64,000 bases of DNA. Source: Cyathus striatus (taxonomy: Eukaryota > Basidiomycota > Agaricomycetes > Agaricales > Nidulariaceae). Every line of letters begins with the position of its first letter. Within the stretch, counting starts at the first letter, position 1. Shown here piece after piece: positions 54,322 through 64,000 of the stretch. The stretch covers positions 3,607,501 through 3,671,500 of the forward strand of contig JAOVFP010000010.1 of the NCBI GenBank assembly GCA_025738555.1. The letters run 5' to 3'. Below the pieces are notes generated by a model, which was not told the origin of the DNA, made no database searches, and was given only the letters and a program-made list of their open reading frames with translations. Both the position numbers and the translations under genes were made by a program.

Positions 54322-55904
54322 GAACTCCCTGTAGTGGGGCTCACCAGGGCAGACGCCTTGGAGGAAATAGCAGCAGCGCGTGCTCTTGCAGCCATGAATG
54401 TAGTCTTGCGGCAATCCTTAGCCATGTGTCCAGCTTTAGCACAAAACAAGCAGAGCTTGTTGTCCAAACGACGTTTGCGCTCCTCCGGAGTTAACTTACC
54501 ATCAGGTCCTAATTTACCTGTTAAGTCCGGACCTTGAGAGGTAGGACGATGTGGTTGGGCTGTAGACCCAGAGGAAGTGCTCGGAGTAGGTACTGATGCA
54601 GCATTAGAGGTGGAGGCAGCAGGCTCTGCAGGAGTGTTTCCCCGGTTCCTATTGTTGGAAGCTGGAGGAAGAGTCTTGGAAGGTGCAGCAGCAACCTTGT
54701 GACATCTCTCCTCAATGGCACGCTTAGTACTGCACTCCCAATGGCGCTGATCGAAACCCTGGGCCAAAGCCTTCATAGGCTGAAGGGATTCAGGATGAGG
54801 AATCTCCCTGCTGGAGATTTTGTCCTTAATGCGCGGACATAACCCATAGTAGTATTGTGAGGTGAGGGATGGGTCATCCCAATTCAACAAGGTAGCATAC
54901 TTGTTGAAATCGATTTCATACGAAGTGATGCGATGGTTGTTTTCCATCTTCAGTGCACGGATCTCCAGTTCAGCCTCTGCTCGGGGGTTAGTTTGTCCGA
55001 AGTGAGTCCGGAGCAAACTAACGAAAAAGAGCCAATCATCCATCCAGTGCTCATAAACATCCTCATCCAGATGTGAACTGAACAAAGCCCCTGCAGATCC
55101 CCGGAGAAAAGTTAACGTATAGTCAACTTTTGCCTGGTCACTGTTGTAAAGGTGGGGGTTGTTCCGGAAATTTAGGCAGCACTGAGTTAAGAATGCATCC
55201 AGCTTATCAGTGCTAGAGCCATCAAAAATGTCAGGCGCTTTAACTTTCTTGTCACGTGGTGCAGGAGTAGGAGGTGGCCGATCCATAATGCGCTCGACTA
55301 TAGTAGTCAGAGCACCAACCACATCTTCTCCATCATAATAATGTCGACGAGGGCGGTAGGAGGATGAGCTAGAGGAGCGAGAGGAGCCATGAGATGAAGG
55401 ACCAGAGCCTCCTGGTCTGCCAGGCCCACCAGGAGGAATTCCTCCATGGCCTGCAGAATCTCCGTGATCAGAGGGAGGAACTTCATCCTCAACGTCACCA
55501 AACTGAGAATTACCATCAGAGGGCTCATGGTTGGAGCTGTCCTCAGATGATTCGTAACCATTGCCCCCATTGCCATTATCTCCGGGGGGAGGTGGTGGCG
55601 GAGCGCTCCCAGCACCTGAAGGTATACGTGCCTTAGGGGGTGCTAGACCCGGAGTTGGAGCTCGTGGGTTGGAGTCAATGGTAGCATGTGGAATGAGTGT
55701 TGGGTCAAATGGAAAAACAAGCGGCATGGGTTGGGCATTGCTGACATACTCGAATGCTGGTTGCAGCACCCGTTGAGCACGTCTGGCCGAGACAGGAATT
55801 CTCGAGACCAATGCACTGGCCGACTCTGGAACAGGAGAACGAGAAACAGAAAGAGGTCGTGGGACGGTAGTCGTACGTTGAGTAGCAGATTGCTGAGAAG
55901 CCAA
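54312..55904 (-). CDS. Gag of Ty3 copy 2 (530 aa, intact)
   Basis: Uninterrupted from ATG at 55904. N-terminal region: Ser/Pro/Gly-rich, with Pro-rich and acidic stretches (residues about 80-165), then poly-Ser (about 180-195). The capsid core runs from about 225 to 400 (KVKAPDIFDGSSTDKLDAF; LTFLRGSAGALFSSHL; YGLCPRIKDKISS). The CCHC knuckle CLFCAKAGHMAKDC is near residue 490. It ends SSKK-TAG (54314-54312). It forms the virus-like particle and packages RNA. It is the only full-length open Gag in the window and is followed by pol in the -1 frame. Confidence 0.92.
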   Translation of the reverse strand: MASQQSATQRTTTVPRPLSVSRSPVPESASALVSRIPVSARRAQRVLQPAFEYVSNAQPMPLVFPFDPTLIPHATIDSNPRAPTPGLAPPKARIPSGAGSAPPPPPPGDNGNGGNGYESSEDSSNHEPSDGNSQFGDVEDEVPPSDHGDSAGHGGIPPGGPGRPGGSGPSSHGSSRSSSSSSYRPRRHYYDGEDVVGALTTIVERIMDRPPPTPAPRDKKVKAPDIFDGSSTDKLDAFLTQCCLNFRNNPHLYNSDQAKVDYTLTFLRGSAGALFSSHLDEDVYEHWMDDWLFFVSLLRTHFGQTNPRAEAELEIRALKMENNHRITSYEIDFNKYATLLNWDDPSLTSQYYYGLCPRIKDKISSREIPHPESLQPMKALAQGFDQRHWECSTKRAIEERCHKVAAAPSKTLPPASNNRNRGNTPAEPAASTSNAASVPTPSTSSGSTAQPHRPTSQGPDLTGKLGPDGKLTPEERKRRLDNKLCLFCAKAGHMAKDCRKTTFMAARARAAAISSKASALVSPTTGSSKK

Positions 55905-56025
55905 ACGATTACTGCGTCAGGCTTGCAGCGGGATTGTTTGCTGCTGGTGACTACATTGATGAGCAGTCTCGGTACGAGTAGCCATCAGAGAAAAGACAAA
56001 AATGCAGAGAAGATCCAAGGGAGTG

Positions 56026-56035
56026 AGTTTCAAAT
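56026..56035 (-). promoter_or_regulatory. Putative self-priming primer-binding site
   Basis: Two nt inside the 5' LTR, the element strand reads ATTTGAAACT, the exact complement of AGTTTCAAAT (56296-56287), which lies 27 nt downstream of the LTR TATA box. No TGG-initial tRNA-complementary site is seen here. In Tf1 the RNA 5' end folds onto the PBS to prime reverse transcription; the same arrangement is inferred here. Confidence 0.6.
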
Positions 56036-56037
56036 AC

Positions 56038-56630
56038 TGTCACGTCCCGTTCTATTCCACTAGGGACAAGAACCTCAGAGGAGATAGTCTAATAGCGGAG
56101 TAACTTGTACAACGTTAGTAGGGTGCGTGGAGATGATGAACAAGTACGGGAGTAGTGGAACATTGGCTTCAACTTGTGTGTTGCGCCCCTTGGACTTCCA
56201 GTTCCATATTTAGAACAAAGCGGAGTTTGGCAAAACAGCGGAGTTGGCTCAAGGCCCAAGTAGGAGAAAGGGTGTAAACGTAGTTGATTTGAAACTGAAG
56301 TCTATCTACATTACAGGAGTAGTTTATATAGTAAACTACTTTGTCCGAATGCGTACAGAGTAATGCCCATGGGTATGTGGCATCCTAGGGTTAAGTAAAC
56401 TCCATGAAATGTAGAATATGGTAAACTAGTAGTACGCCTCTAGATTATAGTCATAGGAGAAATGGCCGCGGCCGGAGAACGAGGTAGTAATATTAAAGGG
56501 AAGGAACAAGTAAACATTAGTAAGGAGAGTTCAATATATAACAAGTATACATAGTCTGGAGGAAACGTACTAAAAGCGGAGTAAACCCAGAGTTGACTCC
56601 AATGGTACAGGGATTGTCACGGATATGACA
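56038..56630 (-). repeat. 5' LTR of Ty3 copy 2 (593 bp)
   Basis: TGTCACGTCCC ... GGATATGACA on plus. It contains, on minus, TATATAAA (56330-56323) and, 27 nt further, the proposed transcription start at 56296. Confidence 0.95.
56323..56330 (-). promoter_or_regulatory. LTR TATA box of Ty3 copy 2
   Basis: TATATAAA on the minus strand, 27-34 nt upstream of AGTTTCAAAT (56296-56287), the inferred RNA 5' end. The 3' LTR repeats this at 48961-48954. Confidence 0.65.
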
Positions 56631-57774
56631 TATACTTAGTAAGCAACAAGTGTAATACTTGCAAGTATTCCATATGCAATACACCGAGCACCGTAATTCA
56701 ATTATGAATGTGTAATACATGTGGAATACATGTAGTTATATGCACTGCATGTGAAATGCACGTGAATTCCACTATATGTTTCCATGTGGAATTCCGCCAT
56801 TCCACCTATATATATGCACTTCATGTGCAGTTCATGTGTACTTCATGTGTAAAAAAATTCAAAAATTGTATGGAAATTTTCGAATTTGAATACATCCAAA
56901 GCTATGTGAAGTACATGTGAACTGCACATGGAGTGCACATGTAAAGGTGGAATACATGTGTATTCCACTTGTAACAGGGGCGAGCGTAAAGTGCTCAGGA
57001 AATACAACCAGATGTGTGTTATCTAATTACTAGAGTCCAAAAGACTATGTACATGCACCCAGTACTTGATTGAAACTTAGCTAAGGAATGTGTTCCGCGT
57101 TCCTGTCACATGATCAAACGCGAGGCATTAGAACCGTTATCTCCGAACCGATTATTGCGGTTACGCATAGACCAGAGCAAGTCATGTGACTTCATACTTG
57201 TACTCCGAAATTATCCCGCTGTTTGATCTACCACATGGAATTCCACATGTATTGTTGCTCCCGCATGGTCAATATGTTGGAAACAACATTATGTCGTCAT
57301 ATAAAGTAGTCTAGAGTAGTTCCTTTCCATATATAGGTACTGTACAGTTTTATTTGTAAAAGATATATAAGGAGGACAGGGATGAGAAGGAAAAGGAAGC
57401 AATCCCAGGAGAAATCCTAGGCTTCTTCCACTCTAGGAGTGTAATAAATTGGAATAGAAACGAATCTGAACAGTACTTGAACCGAGTAATTTCATATTAG
57501 AAAGAATATTTAATCTATAGTTTTCTACCTTTATACTAGTTTATACATTATCTGTGTTTTCTCTCCCTTGAACTTAAAGCCTGTGGTTTGTGATGATTAT
57601 TTGAGTATTACATAATATATTAGTACTATTTAAATACAAATTACAAATTTGGTGCATCAGTTTCTCCACCATTTTTCTTTCCACTCATAATATTGAATAA
57701 TATATCTCATCTCTGCCATATCCATGACATTACATGTCGCCCATTGCTTCAGTATGTTGCACTCTCCCACAGTT
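56631..57774. repeat. ACATG-word repeat island and unassigned sequence
   Basis: 56690-56965 and 57232-57255 are dense in catgtg/cacatg words (aatacatgtgg, ccacatggaattccacatg), like 40540-40830. The rest, to 57774, is AT-rich with no gene. A TATA-like agatatataagg is near 57363. Confidence 0.6.
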
Positions 57775-58085
57775 ATCACTGGACTCTCACTGGACTCTCA
57801 CTAGACTATCGATAGTCCAGTGAGAGTCTCACTGGACTATCGAGACTTCAGTGAGACTCTCACTACACTATCAGTAGTCTCAGTGAGACTATTCTCACTG
57901 TATTCTCACTGTACTCTCACTGTACTCTCACTTTTAAAACTGTTGTCAACCTCAAATTTGTATAATCTCACTGTACTCTCACTGTACTCTCACTGTAATT
58001 TCAGTTTCTAAATGCTTTTCAACCTCAAATATGCATATTCTTACTATAATCTCACTGTACTCTCACTGTATTATCAATTTTGAAG
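57775..58085. repeat. Tandem and palindromic actctcactg repeat
   Basis: Repeats of about 10-11 bp (ctctcactgta, ctctcactgga) are first arranged as a palindrome (about 57785-57880: gactatcgatagtccagtg, then gagagt/actctc pairs) and then as direct tandem copies with two interspersed longer units (about 57900-57960 and 57965-58030: gtcaacctcaaat(t/a)tg). Confidence 0.85.
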
Positions 58086-58467
58086 CTGCTGTCAATATCA
58101 GATATGTATATAAAGTGAAATATATACATCTTGTTGGAGGGTTTCTAAAGTGATCTTATAACTTATCACTACAATACAACAAATAGTTATCACATTCAGC
58201 TATATAGTTGTAATATAAGTCCATGCACTTGATATAACCTATCAGAGGTGCAATAAAAAATTAAAACAAGATAATAAATGTGAATATGTCCATGCTCTTA
58301 ACATAACAAGTCAGTGGAGCAGATAAAGTTTGTGTTTAAAGATGGGAATTGAGGGAAGTGAGTCATATCAAAGGTGGAAATGAAGTAATAGAAGGAAAGA
58401 ACTACATAGAAGTGGGAGAACATAACTGAAGGGGTTGAAATACAAAAATCAAAAAAATACAAAGCAC
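58086..58467. other. Sequence downstream of KDZ-associated copy B
   Basis: AT-rich; no gene or clear terminal repeat recognised. Confidence 0.4.
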
Positions 58468-60985
58468 TTAGACATCAATATCCAATCCATAATCTGCTAT
58501 TCCTTCATCTTCTTCTCTGTCATATTCATCTGCTGCTTCCTCTCTGTCATATATGTCTTCTGCTTCCTCTTCTGCTTCCTCTTTCTCTTCCACATCAGAA
58601 TTATCAGATTCATCTTCTATAATATCTTCATCATCTTGAGTACTATCATTCCTTTCAAGTTGCTTCTTAATAACCTTTTGTGTATGAATAAATAGAAGTG
58701 CATGTATGGTCCAGTTGAAGTTAATAACAGTCATTCTGTTAAGCATGTTCTGAAACTCTCCAAGCCATGCATTTAATTGCTCACAAGCCTGTATGGAAGT
58801 ATTAAATAAAGATATACATATACTAATATGAAATTCTTCTTACCTGAGTATTGAAGGCTCTTTTATAATGTGGTCTTCCATGAATATCATTTTCCACTAC
58901 AACCAAGTTGGGTGCAGACCCATTTAAAGGTGCTGGGTTGCACCATTTATGACATGTATAATCAGTTGTTCTATGGTTAACATAATGATATGAATCAACA
59001 ATAAATCTAGTTGTTAGACTCCAAATTCTCCATGCACCATTTAGCACAGCATTTTTTAGCACTACACATGCTTTGTCAATACAGACATAGCTTGGACAAG
59101 ATTCAAGAGTTGAATAGACATGATCTAAAAATCTCATAATATTTCCAGGTCCCTCAGATTTTGTAAACTTGGTCCATGCAATAACTGCTCCACATGGTGC
59201 ACATAATGTCTCAACACAGTAAAATTGAGGAGCAGTAAAGTAATGATTTCACTCCTCATGTGGTGCAGGAGCATCATCATGAAGCATTACTTGCCGGTTT
59301 ATATGAGGAAGCCAATCTACTTGTTCCTCTTCACTTCTTCAAATATGTCTTCTTATTCCTAGAAGTGTTTGCTGACTAAATCTTACAAGATGGTTGCACC
59401 ATCGTGACTGATGATTAATACATGTTTTAGAGTTTTGTTCTTTGGGGTTGTTACATGATTTTATATGACATAAGTGACCACGCATAGCTTGATGATACAT
59501 ACAGAATACACCTGTTCTTTCATTTTCTAAACTATTATCACAGTTCTCATATGCACAATGTCTTGGGCCCATAATTATCCCATCCATAACAACCATATTT
59601 ACTATTGGTTTCTCAGCTTGATTTGATTGACTTGTATTTAGTACATTATTAGATGATTCATTGGATGATTCACTTGACAGTTCATTGTCAATATCCATAT
59701 CATTGGTTGTACTGTTGGTTTGTTGAATTTGTTGCCGAGAAAGTGCTCTAGCTTCAATTTCCTCTCTCATTGATTGTTCAGCATCTTCACCCTGTAAAAT
59801 TGGAACTGTTTGATTTTCATCAATTCCAGCTACTGCAGCTGGAGTATCATCAGTTATTCTATCTGGAGTACTTTTATAGTCATGTGTACATTCACTACAT
59901 GAATAATCTTTAGCACATGCAATAATTCCTTCCTGTCCAAGTGTTTCAAATGCTTTTCTAGTTAACTCTTGTATATCACACTCATCAGATGTTATAACAA
60001 GTGTTTTATCATTGTATGTTGCTACCTGTCATACACTTTCAGAAATAAATGCCTGCCAAGTTTGTCTACGAGACAGTTTAAATACTGATTCTCTAAAGCA
60101 TTCATTCCAAAATTCTGTAAATGTAGCTGTAGATGCATGAAAATGATAAATTGCTTGAAGAACTGCATTTGTATAGTATCTGTCTGCCCAGACTTGCTGT
60201 CCAAGTTTTACATATTTTGCAGAGTTCTTTAATCCTTTTATCTGTGTGCCATTTGTATGTTTTACACTTTTATAATCTGCATAGTAAAATGAATTACAAT
60301 GCTTGCATTTCCCTTTCAGAACATAGGCACTGCTGTAAGGATGCATTCCTTTTATAAGTGTTACACATGAAACATCTCATTTGTGGACTTCTTGGTAAAG
60401 TGGTACCCCATCACAAGATGGTGTTGAGCAAGTATAATGGCTTGGACAAATTTTAGCACTAGATCCAATTATAAAAGGTCATCCTTTAAATGCTGAGTAA
60501 AGACTGGTTCAATTTCCATAGTTTTTACAGCATTTAAAGGATGTCCTTTTATAATTGGATCTAGTGCTAAAATTACTGCAAATAAATCAAGTTTTGAGCC
60601 CAATAAATTTATTTTCTGTATATTGGTTAAATTTCCAGCAGCAGCAGATTCATCTTCAGTAAATAGATAATTAATCTTATCATTTATATCTCTTTGTAGA
60701 ACTCTAATAAGAGCATTTAACCAACTTGTTGTAGGTTTTTTATATGCTTGTTTTTGACATCCATGGAGATTCAATAGATCTGTATTATTTATTAATGTGA
60801 ATAACAGTTTGAGTACCACTGCTAGTGTAATGTCTGTATGAAAGTTGCTGGTGATAAATTCAGAAAAATCTGAAAATTTTATTCCTGGAAATGGATCTTG
60901 CACTGGAGAAGATGCCCATGCTTTTGGAATGCATGATATAAAGGCATAAAATGTGAAAAGCCAAATGAAAGAGTGCCAGAAACTA
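58468..60985 (-). pseudogene. CxC5/CxC6 KDZ-associated transposase-like protein, copy B
   Basis: Same order as copy A. N-terminal helical region (FSEFITSNFHTDITLAVVLKLLF); CxC5-like cluster (YTCSTPSCDG ... GKCKHCNSFYYADY); YYTNAVLQAIYHFHAS; SRRQTWQAFISES; YSCSECTHDY; acidic Ser/Asn linker; VVMDGIIMG near 59590; CxC6-like HCAYENCDNS ... CHIKSCNNP ... CINHQ; CVETLCAPCGAVIAW near 59210; YVCIDKACVVLK; FIVDSYHYVNHRTTD near 59010; an intron at 58843-58789 (55 nt); ACEQLNAWLGEF; then an acidic tail ending at 58468. Stops (all TGA) near 60377, 60030, 59339 and 59250, and an inverted duplication at 60449-60573, break it. The true start is uncertain, upstream of 60903. Confidence 0.8.
60449..60573. repeat. 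Local inverted repeat in copy B (about 43-bp arms)
   Basis: tagcactagatccaattataa (about 60452) is mirrored by ttataattggatctagtgcta (about 60552), with the arms extending through catcctttaaatgctg and a loop of about 38 nt. It disrupts the coding sequence at LDPIIKGHPLNA. A snap-back replication event is the simplest origin. Confidence 0.88.
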
Positions 60986-61444
60986 CAGAATTTTAAGTTA
61001 GCTTATTATCCTTGCAGAATTAAACAAACACATCAAGAGATATGTATTTGAATTATAGTACAAGGAAAAACTGTTCAAGTTTATAATGTACATATTGAAT
61101 ACTTGTTGAAAGTATAACTAAATCATAATACAAATTGCTCTATGTTGTACTTGTTGAAAATACAACAATAAGATAAATAGTAATGAAAGTAAAACAAGTA
61201 TACAATGGAAAAATTCAAGTCCATACTGTTGAAGTAAAATATAGTACATATCTTGCATGCTTGTTGAAAGAATGTAAGATAAATAGCAATTAATACAGAA
61301 CTTACAGTCCATACTGTTGAAAGTAGGACCTAAGTTGAAAAAGAAATATTGTACAAGTGCTACATACTTGTTGAAAGTATGTATACACATAATGGATAAA
61401 ACACTGACACTAAATGTAAACAAAAAGAAAGTTAAATGAAAATT
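60986..61444. repeat. Spacer between the two genes of copy B with 'ttgttgaaa' repeats
   Basis: The word (a)cttgttgaaagta recurs about four to five times between 61100 and 61380 at spacings of about 40-130 bp, interleaved with tccatactgttgaa. No gene. Confidence 0.6.
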
Positions 61445-63617
61445 TTACAGGTCTCTGCTCTTCTTTCTCTTTCCATCCTTCTGTTTCTCCTTCTCCTTCT
61501 CCTTTCCTTTAGTTTGTTCTCTTGCTCTTTCTTTTCCCTTTCCTTTCCCCTTGTCTTTGCTTTTCACATTGTCAGAAATCTCCTCATCTTCTGAAGTCTC
61601 TCTTGCATTTTTCTTAGCAGCCTTCTGCTGTTTCTCAATCTTATTAAGAATTGTCTTTAACATATCTTGAGTTTGTGACTTTCCTCTCCAAACCTCATAA
61701 TCAGAGATGCCCTCTTTTCCCTGAAGCCAAAGCTCCATTTGAGGATAAAGATGAAGTCTTACAAATACACCCTTCCACCTGTAGTATGCTGGTACTGACA
61801 TAAATATTGGTGCAATGACATATATACCAGGTAATTTTCCTTTCCATTTTCCACCAGAAATTAATGATGGAAGTTGCTTAATAATATTTTCAATGAATAA
61901 CCATTTGGCATAGTTCACACGTATATTCACAACACCATGATCACATAAAGCACTAGGAATCTTAAATAGATCAATTAACTTTTGCTGATCTGTGCTTGAT
62001 TCCCTTAACTTAGAGGTGGAAGGTGTTGAAGTATCCACATTGGAATCTGATGGAACACTAGATATATTTGATGTTTTTGTTGTACCAAAACCATCCTAAA
62101 TTCCAGTTAAGTTATGTACTAGTTCTGAAATGAATTGTGACTTACAAGTAAAATCTTGCAATATGTATTTTTATTTATATCTAAGTTTCATTCTACTTGC
62201 TGGTTTGTATCATTTAATAACTCTGAATATTGGCCAGTAAAATTCCATCCTTCACTTTCCCATAAAAATATATATGGATTGGATGCTTCAATCAACTTAT
62301 ACTTTTGCCCAATATATTTCAAAATCTTACATAGAAGGACTTGAATTTCAATTTTTTGAAATGAAAATATTGGATCAGGAGCTGAGAAATCATTGTAAAT
62401 ATGTAGAGTTCCAGTGGATAAAATTGCATTAGATGCAATCTCTGATGTTGTATCACTATCTCCCATATTATAATTATTTCCAATTGCATTCTGGCGACTG
62501 TGTCCACCAGTGATCTTTGAGGCACCTTGAAGATCCATAGATATATCATCTTCTTCAGAATTATACTCAAATTGTCTCATAAAATTTTCAAATTGCATTG
62601 GATCATGAAGCAATTCATTTTGAGCAAGTTTATCAGATTCTGAAATTGAACTTTTATATGAAGTTCTGGATCCAGATTTGCTTGAAGTGGATTGACTGGA
62701 TGCAGAATGGTGTGAAAGTGATCTTCTGCTAACCTTTGATGAAGAACTCATTGTAGGGAATTCAGGGGACTCAGATCTTCCTCTCTTATCAGCAGGTTTA
62801 TGGGGAGTAGTTTCCACCAGATCATAATCCTCCTCCAAGTCCATTTCTTCTTCTTGAATTTGGAGAGGATATTTTGAACATGAAAATATAGCTGAACTCT
62901 CATGCTCATTAAATAAGTTGTTCACATCTCTGGATGGAGCATTAAATGAGTCTTGAGGAGTGGATCTGTGAACCAAAGTTGCAGGTGTTGTTGTCCCTGA
63001 GCGCTCACGGTAGTGGGGTGGAGGAGCAACTGAAACATTGCTATGTTCTAGAATTCGTTCTGCACTGAAAGTCAAGTAAAATGTTAGAAATATATATAGA
63101 TAAATAAATAAAATGTACTTGGTTAGTCTCTTTGGTGGTCCAGCAGCTTCATTGCACTGGTCTTCTTCAAGACATTGAACAGAGGATATTCTATGAGTGT
63201 ATAAGATCACTGAAGTTATACAGACATTTTTCCTTACTTGTTTTTCTTCTTTCTGATCACCACCTTTTTCATCTCAGAACTTACCTCCTTCACTTGTTCC
63301 TCCTCCTGTTGTTCAGTTTCAACTCCTTCTACTTCTCCCTCAGCCATCACAACCACACCCTCCTGCTCCTGCTCCTGCTCCTGCTCCTCTTCCTCCTCCT
63401 CCTCCTCCTCACTCACAGTCTTCTTTCTCCCTCTGCCCTTTCTCCCACCTTTACTACTCTCTCCTGACTTACTTGCACCTCTCTTGGATCTGGAGATTGG
63501 AGCTTGAGACTTGGCTGTTTCAGAAGTGCCAGTATTCTTGGTCTTAGACCTAGTAGAAGTGGCAGAAGCAGCAGCAGTAGCAGCAGCTGTTGCAGACCTA
63601 AGAGCTCTGGGAGGCAT
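61445..63617 (-). CDS. Accessory gene of the KDZ-associated module, copy B (largely intact)
   Basis: Predicted exons: 63617-63238 (intron 63237-63191, GTAAGG...ATAG), 63190 to about 63121, about 63066 to 62195, and about 62097 to 61445. Exon 1 encodes an Ala/Ser/Lys-rich start (MPPRALRSATAAATAAAS) and long Glu/Gln runs. Exon 3 is Ser-rich and acidic, and ends with the conserved SNPYIFLWESEGWNFTGQYS. Exon 4 has WLFIENIIKQLPSLISGGKW, YYRWKGVFVRLHLYPQMELW and a highly basic Lys/Glu tail (KDKGKGKGKERAREQ) that ends at 61445. No stop is seen inside the exons as drawn, unlike the partner CxC5/CxC6 gene. The basic tail suggests nucleic-acid or nuclear binding. The domain is not recognised. Exons 2-4 boundaries are approximate. 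Confidence 0.62.
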
Positions 63618-64000
63618 AGAAATTGAAGTACAAAAAAGCGGAGGTGGTTAAATGATGCACTGTGATGGGGGGGAAAGGGAAGGAACTTGATAACACAGGT
63701 GCTTCTATATAATATATACAGCAAGACATCACAAGGTTCAATTTATAAATAGCATGTGGCAAGAAATCATTCAAGTTTCCATATAGGTCCTGCTGTTCTC
63801 GTCAACTGACAATTGTCAGGACAAAAATACCACAGGACCAAAAGGAAACATCTGCTGAAGCAGAGAATAACCAAAAATTCTCCCACACATCAAAGTGTAT
63901 GCAGGACAAATATATCACAGCACAACAAGAACAGCACACGGCACAATGAGAACATGGAGAAGGGGGGGGGAGTATGCACATACAGGGAGGGAGAGAATAG
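63618..64000. other. Upstream flank of copy B accessory gene
   Basis: Contains a purine/G-run (gatggggggg, 63664-63673) and a poly-G tract at 63963-63971; tatataatat on minus near 63708 is a possible TATA region about 90 nt upstream of the ATG. Nothing else is recognised to the window end. Confidence 0.4.

Larger units (their letters stand above)
48667..56630 (-). mobile_element. Full-length Ty3/gypsy chromovirus copy 2 (Tf1/sushi-like), 7,964 bp
   Basis: Minus-strand element with a 5' LTR (56038-56630), leader, gag, pol, polypurine tract and 3' LTR (48667-49261). The 5-bp target duplication TATAC flanks it (48662-48666 and 56631-56635). The LTRs are nearly identical, with a few base changes and one small gap (near 48860 versus 56226), so the insertion is fairly young. 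Pol carries three TGA codons and two nested solo LTRs (51138-51801 and 50209-50546). Without those insertions the element would be about 6.9 kb. The last LTR base pairs on the 48667 side read TATCAC instead of TGTCAC. Confidence 0.95.

Noticed and set aside
4409..60379. TGA read as an amino acid (recoding) in this genome
   Set aside because: Intact frames such as the gag at 54312-55904 have no internal TGA, other stops (TAA, TAG) also occur, and the sites fit CGA-to-TGA mutation in dead elements.

Overview
The window looks like nuclear DNA of an agaricomycete (mushroom-forming basidiomycete). Three things point there: an 18S rRNA segment of basidiomycete type, short GT-AG introns (about 50-60 nt), and a mobile-element set typical of that group (Ty3/gypsy chromoviruses, CxC5/CxC6 'KDZ-associated' genes, DUF6589 genes, a Helitron). 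No ordinary host housekeeping gene was recognised. The stretch reads as the edge of an rDNA repeat followed by about 60 kb of nested, mostly decayed transposable elements.

Layout. 1-3024: intergenic-spacer-like DNA with a tandem satellite (1-1680). 3025-3845: the 5' part of 18S rRNA with a 13-nt deletion, fused to about 50 nt of 28S rRNA. 3846-10431: a 5'-truncated Ty3 chromovirus (gag, pol, 3' LTR) that carries an antisense gene with a Zn2Cys6-spaced cysteine cluster. 10906-14875 (minus) and 15000-17160 (plus): two truncated Ty3 elements head to head; the plus copy has a 218-bp tRNA-containing insertion in its protease. 17700-21230: an uncharacterised ORF and a large inverted repeat. 21622-21895: a possible micro-exon peptide gene. 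23699-27557: a Ty3 gag interrupted by a 2.2-kb deletion-derivative LTR element with a 5-bp target duplication, ending in a palindrome. 27660-30224: a decayed Helitron. 30890-31660 and 32065-32484: a KDZ-associated fragment and a Tc1/mariner fragment.

33748-39276 is the most striking unit: a 5,529-bp DNA transposon with 123-bp terminal inverted repeats (3 mismatches), a perfect 9-bp target duplication, and two convergent spliced genes. One encodes a DUF6589 protein, the other a RecQ-like helicase with two C-terminal zinc knuckles. Each gene is broken by a single stop codon. It resembles helicase-encoding Academ-type (AcademH) elements, but the family placement is an inference.

41096-46016 and 58468-63617 are two copies of a two-gene module on the minus strand: a basic, low-complexity accessory protein gene followed by a CxC5/CxC6 transposase-like gene. 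46365-48530 is a polypyrimidine minisatellite plus a GC-rich repeat island. 48667-56630 (minus) is a full-length Ty3 chromovirus (Tf1/sushi-like) with both LTRs, a 5-bp target duplication, an apparent self-priming site, a canonical -1 frameshift heptamer and an intact gag. Its pol is split by three TGA codons and two nested solo LTRs, each with its own 5-bp duplication.

Across unrelated elements most in-frame stops are TGA where the family context suggests an arginine CGA codon. This points to C-to-T decay at methylated CpG rather than recoding.
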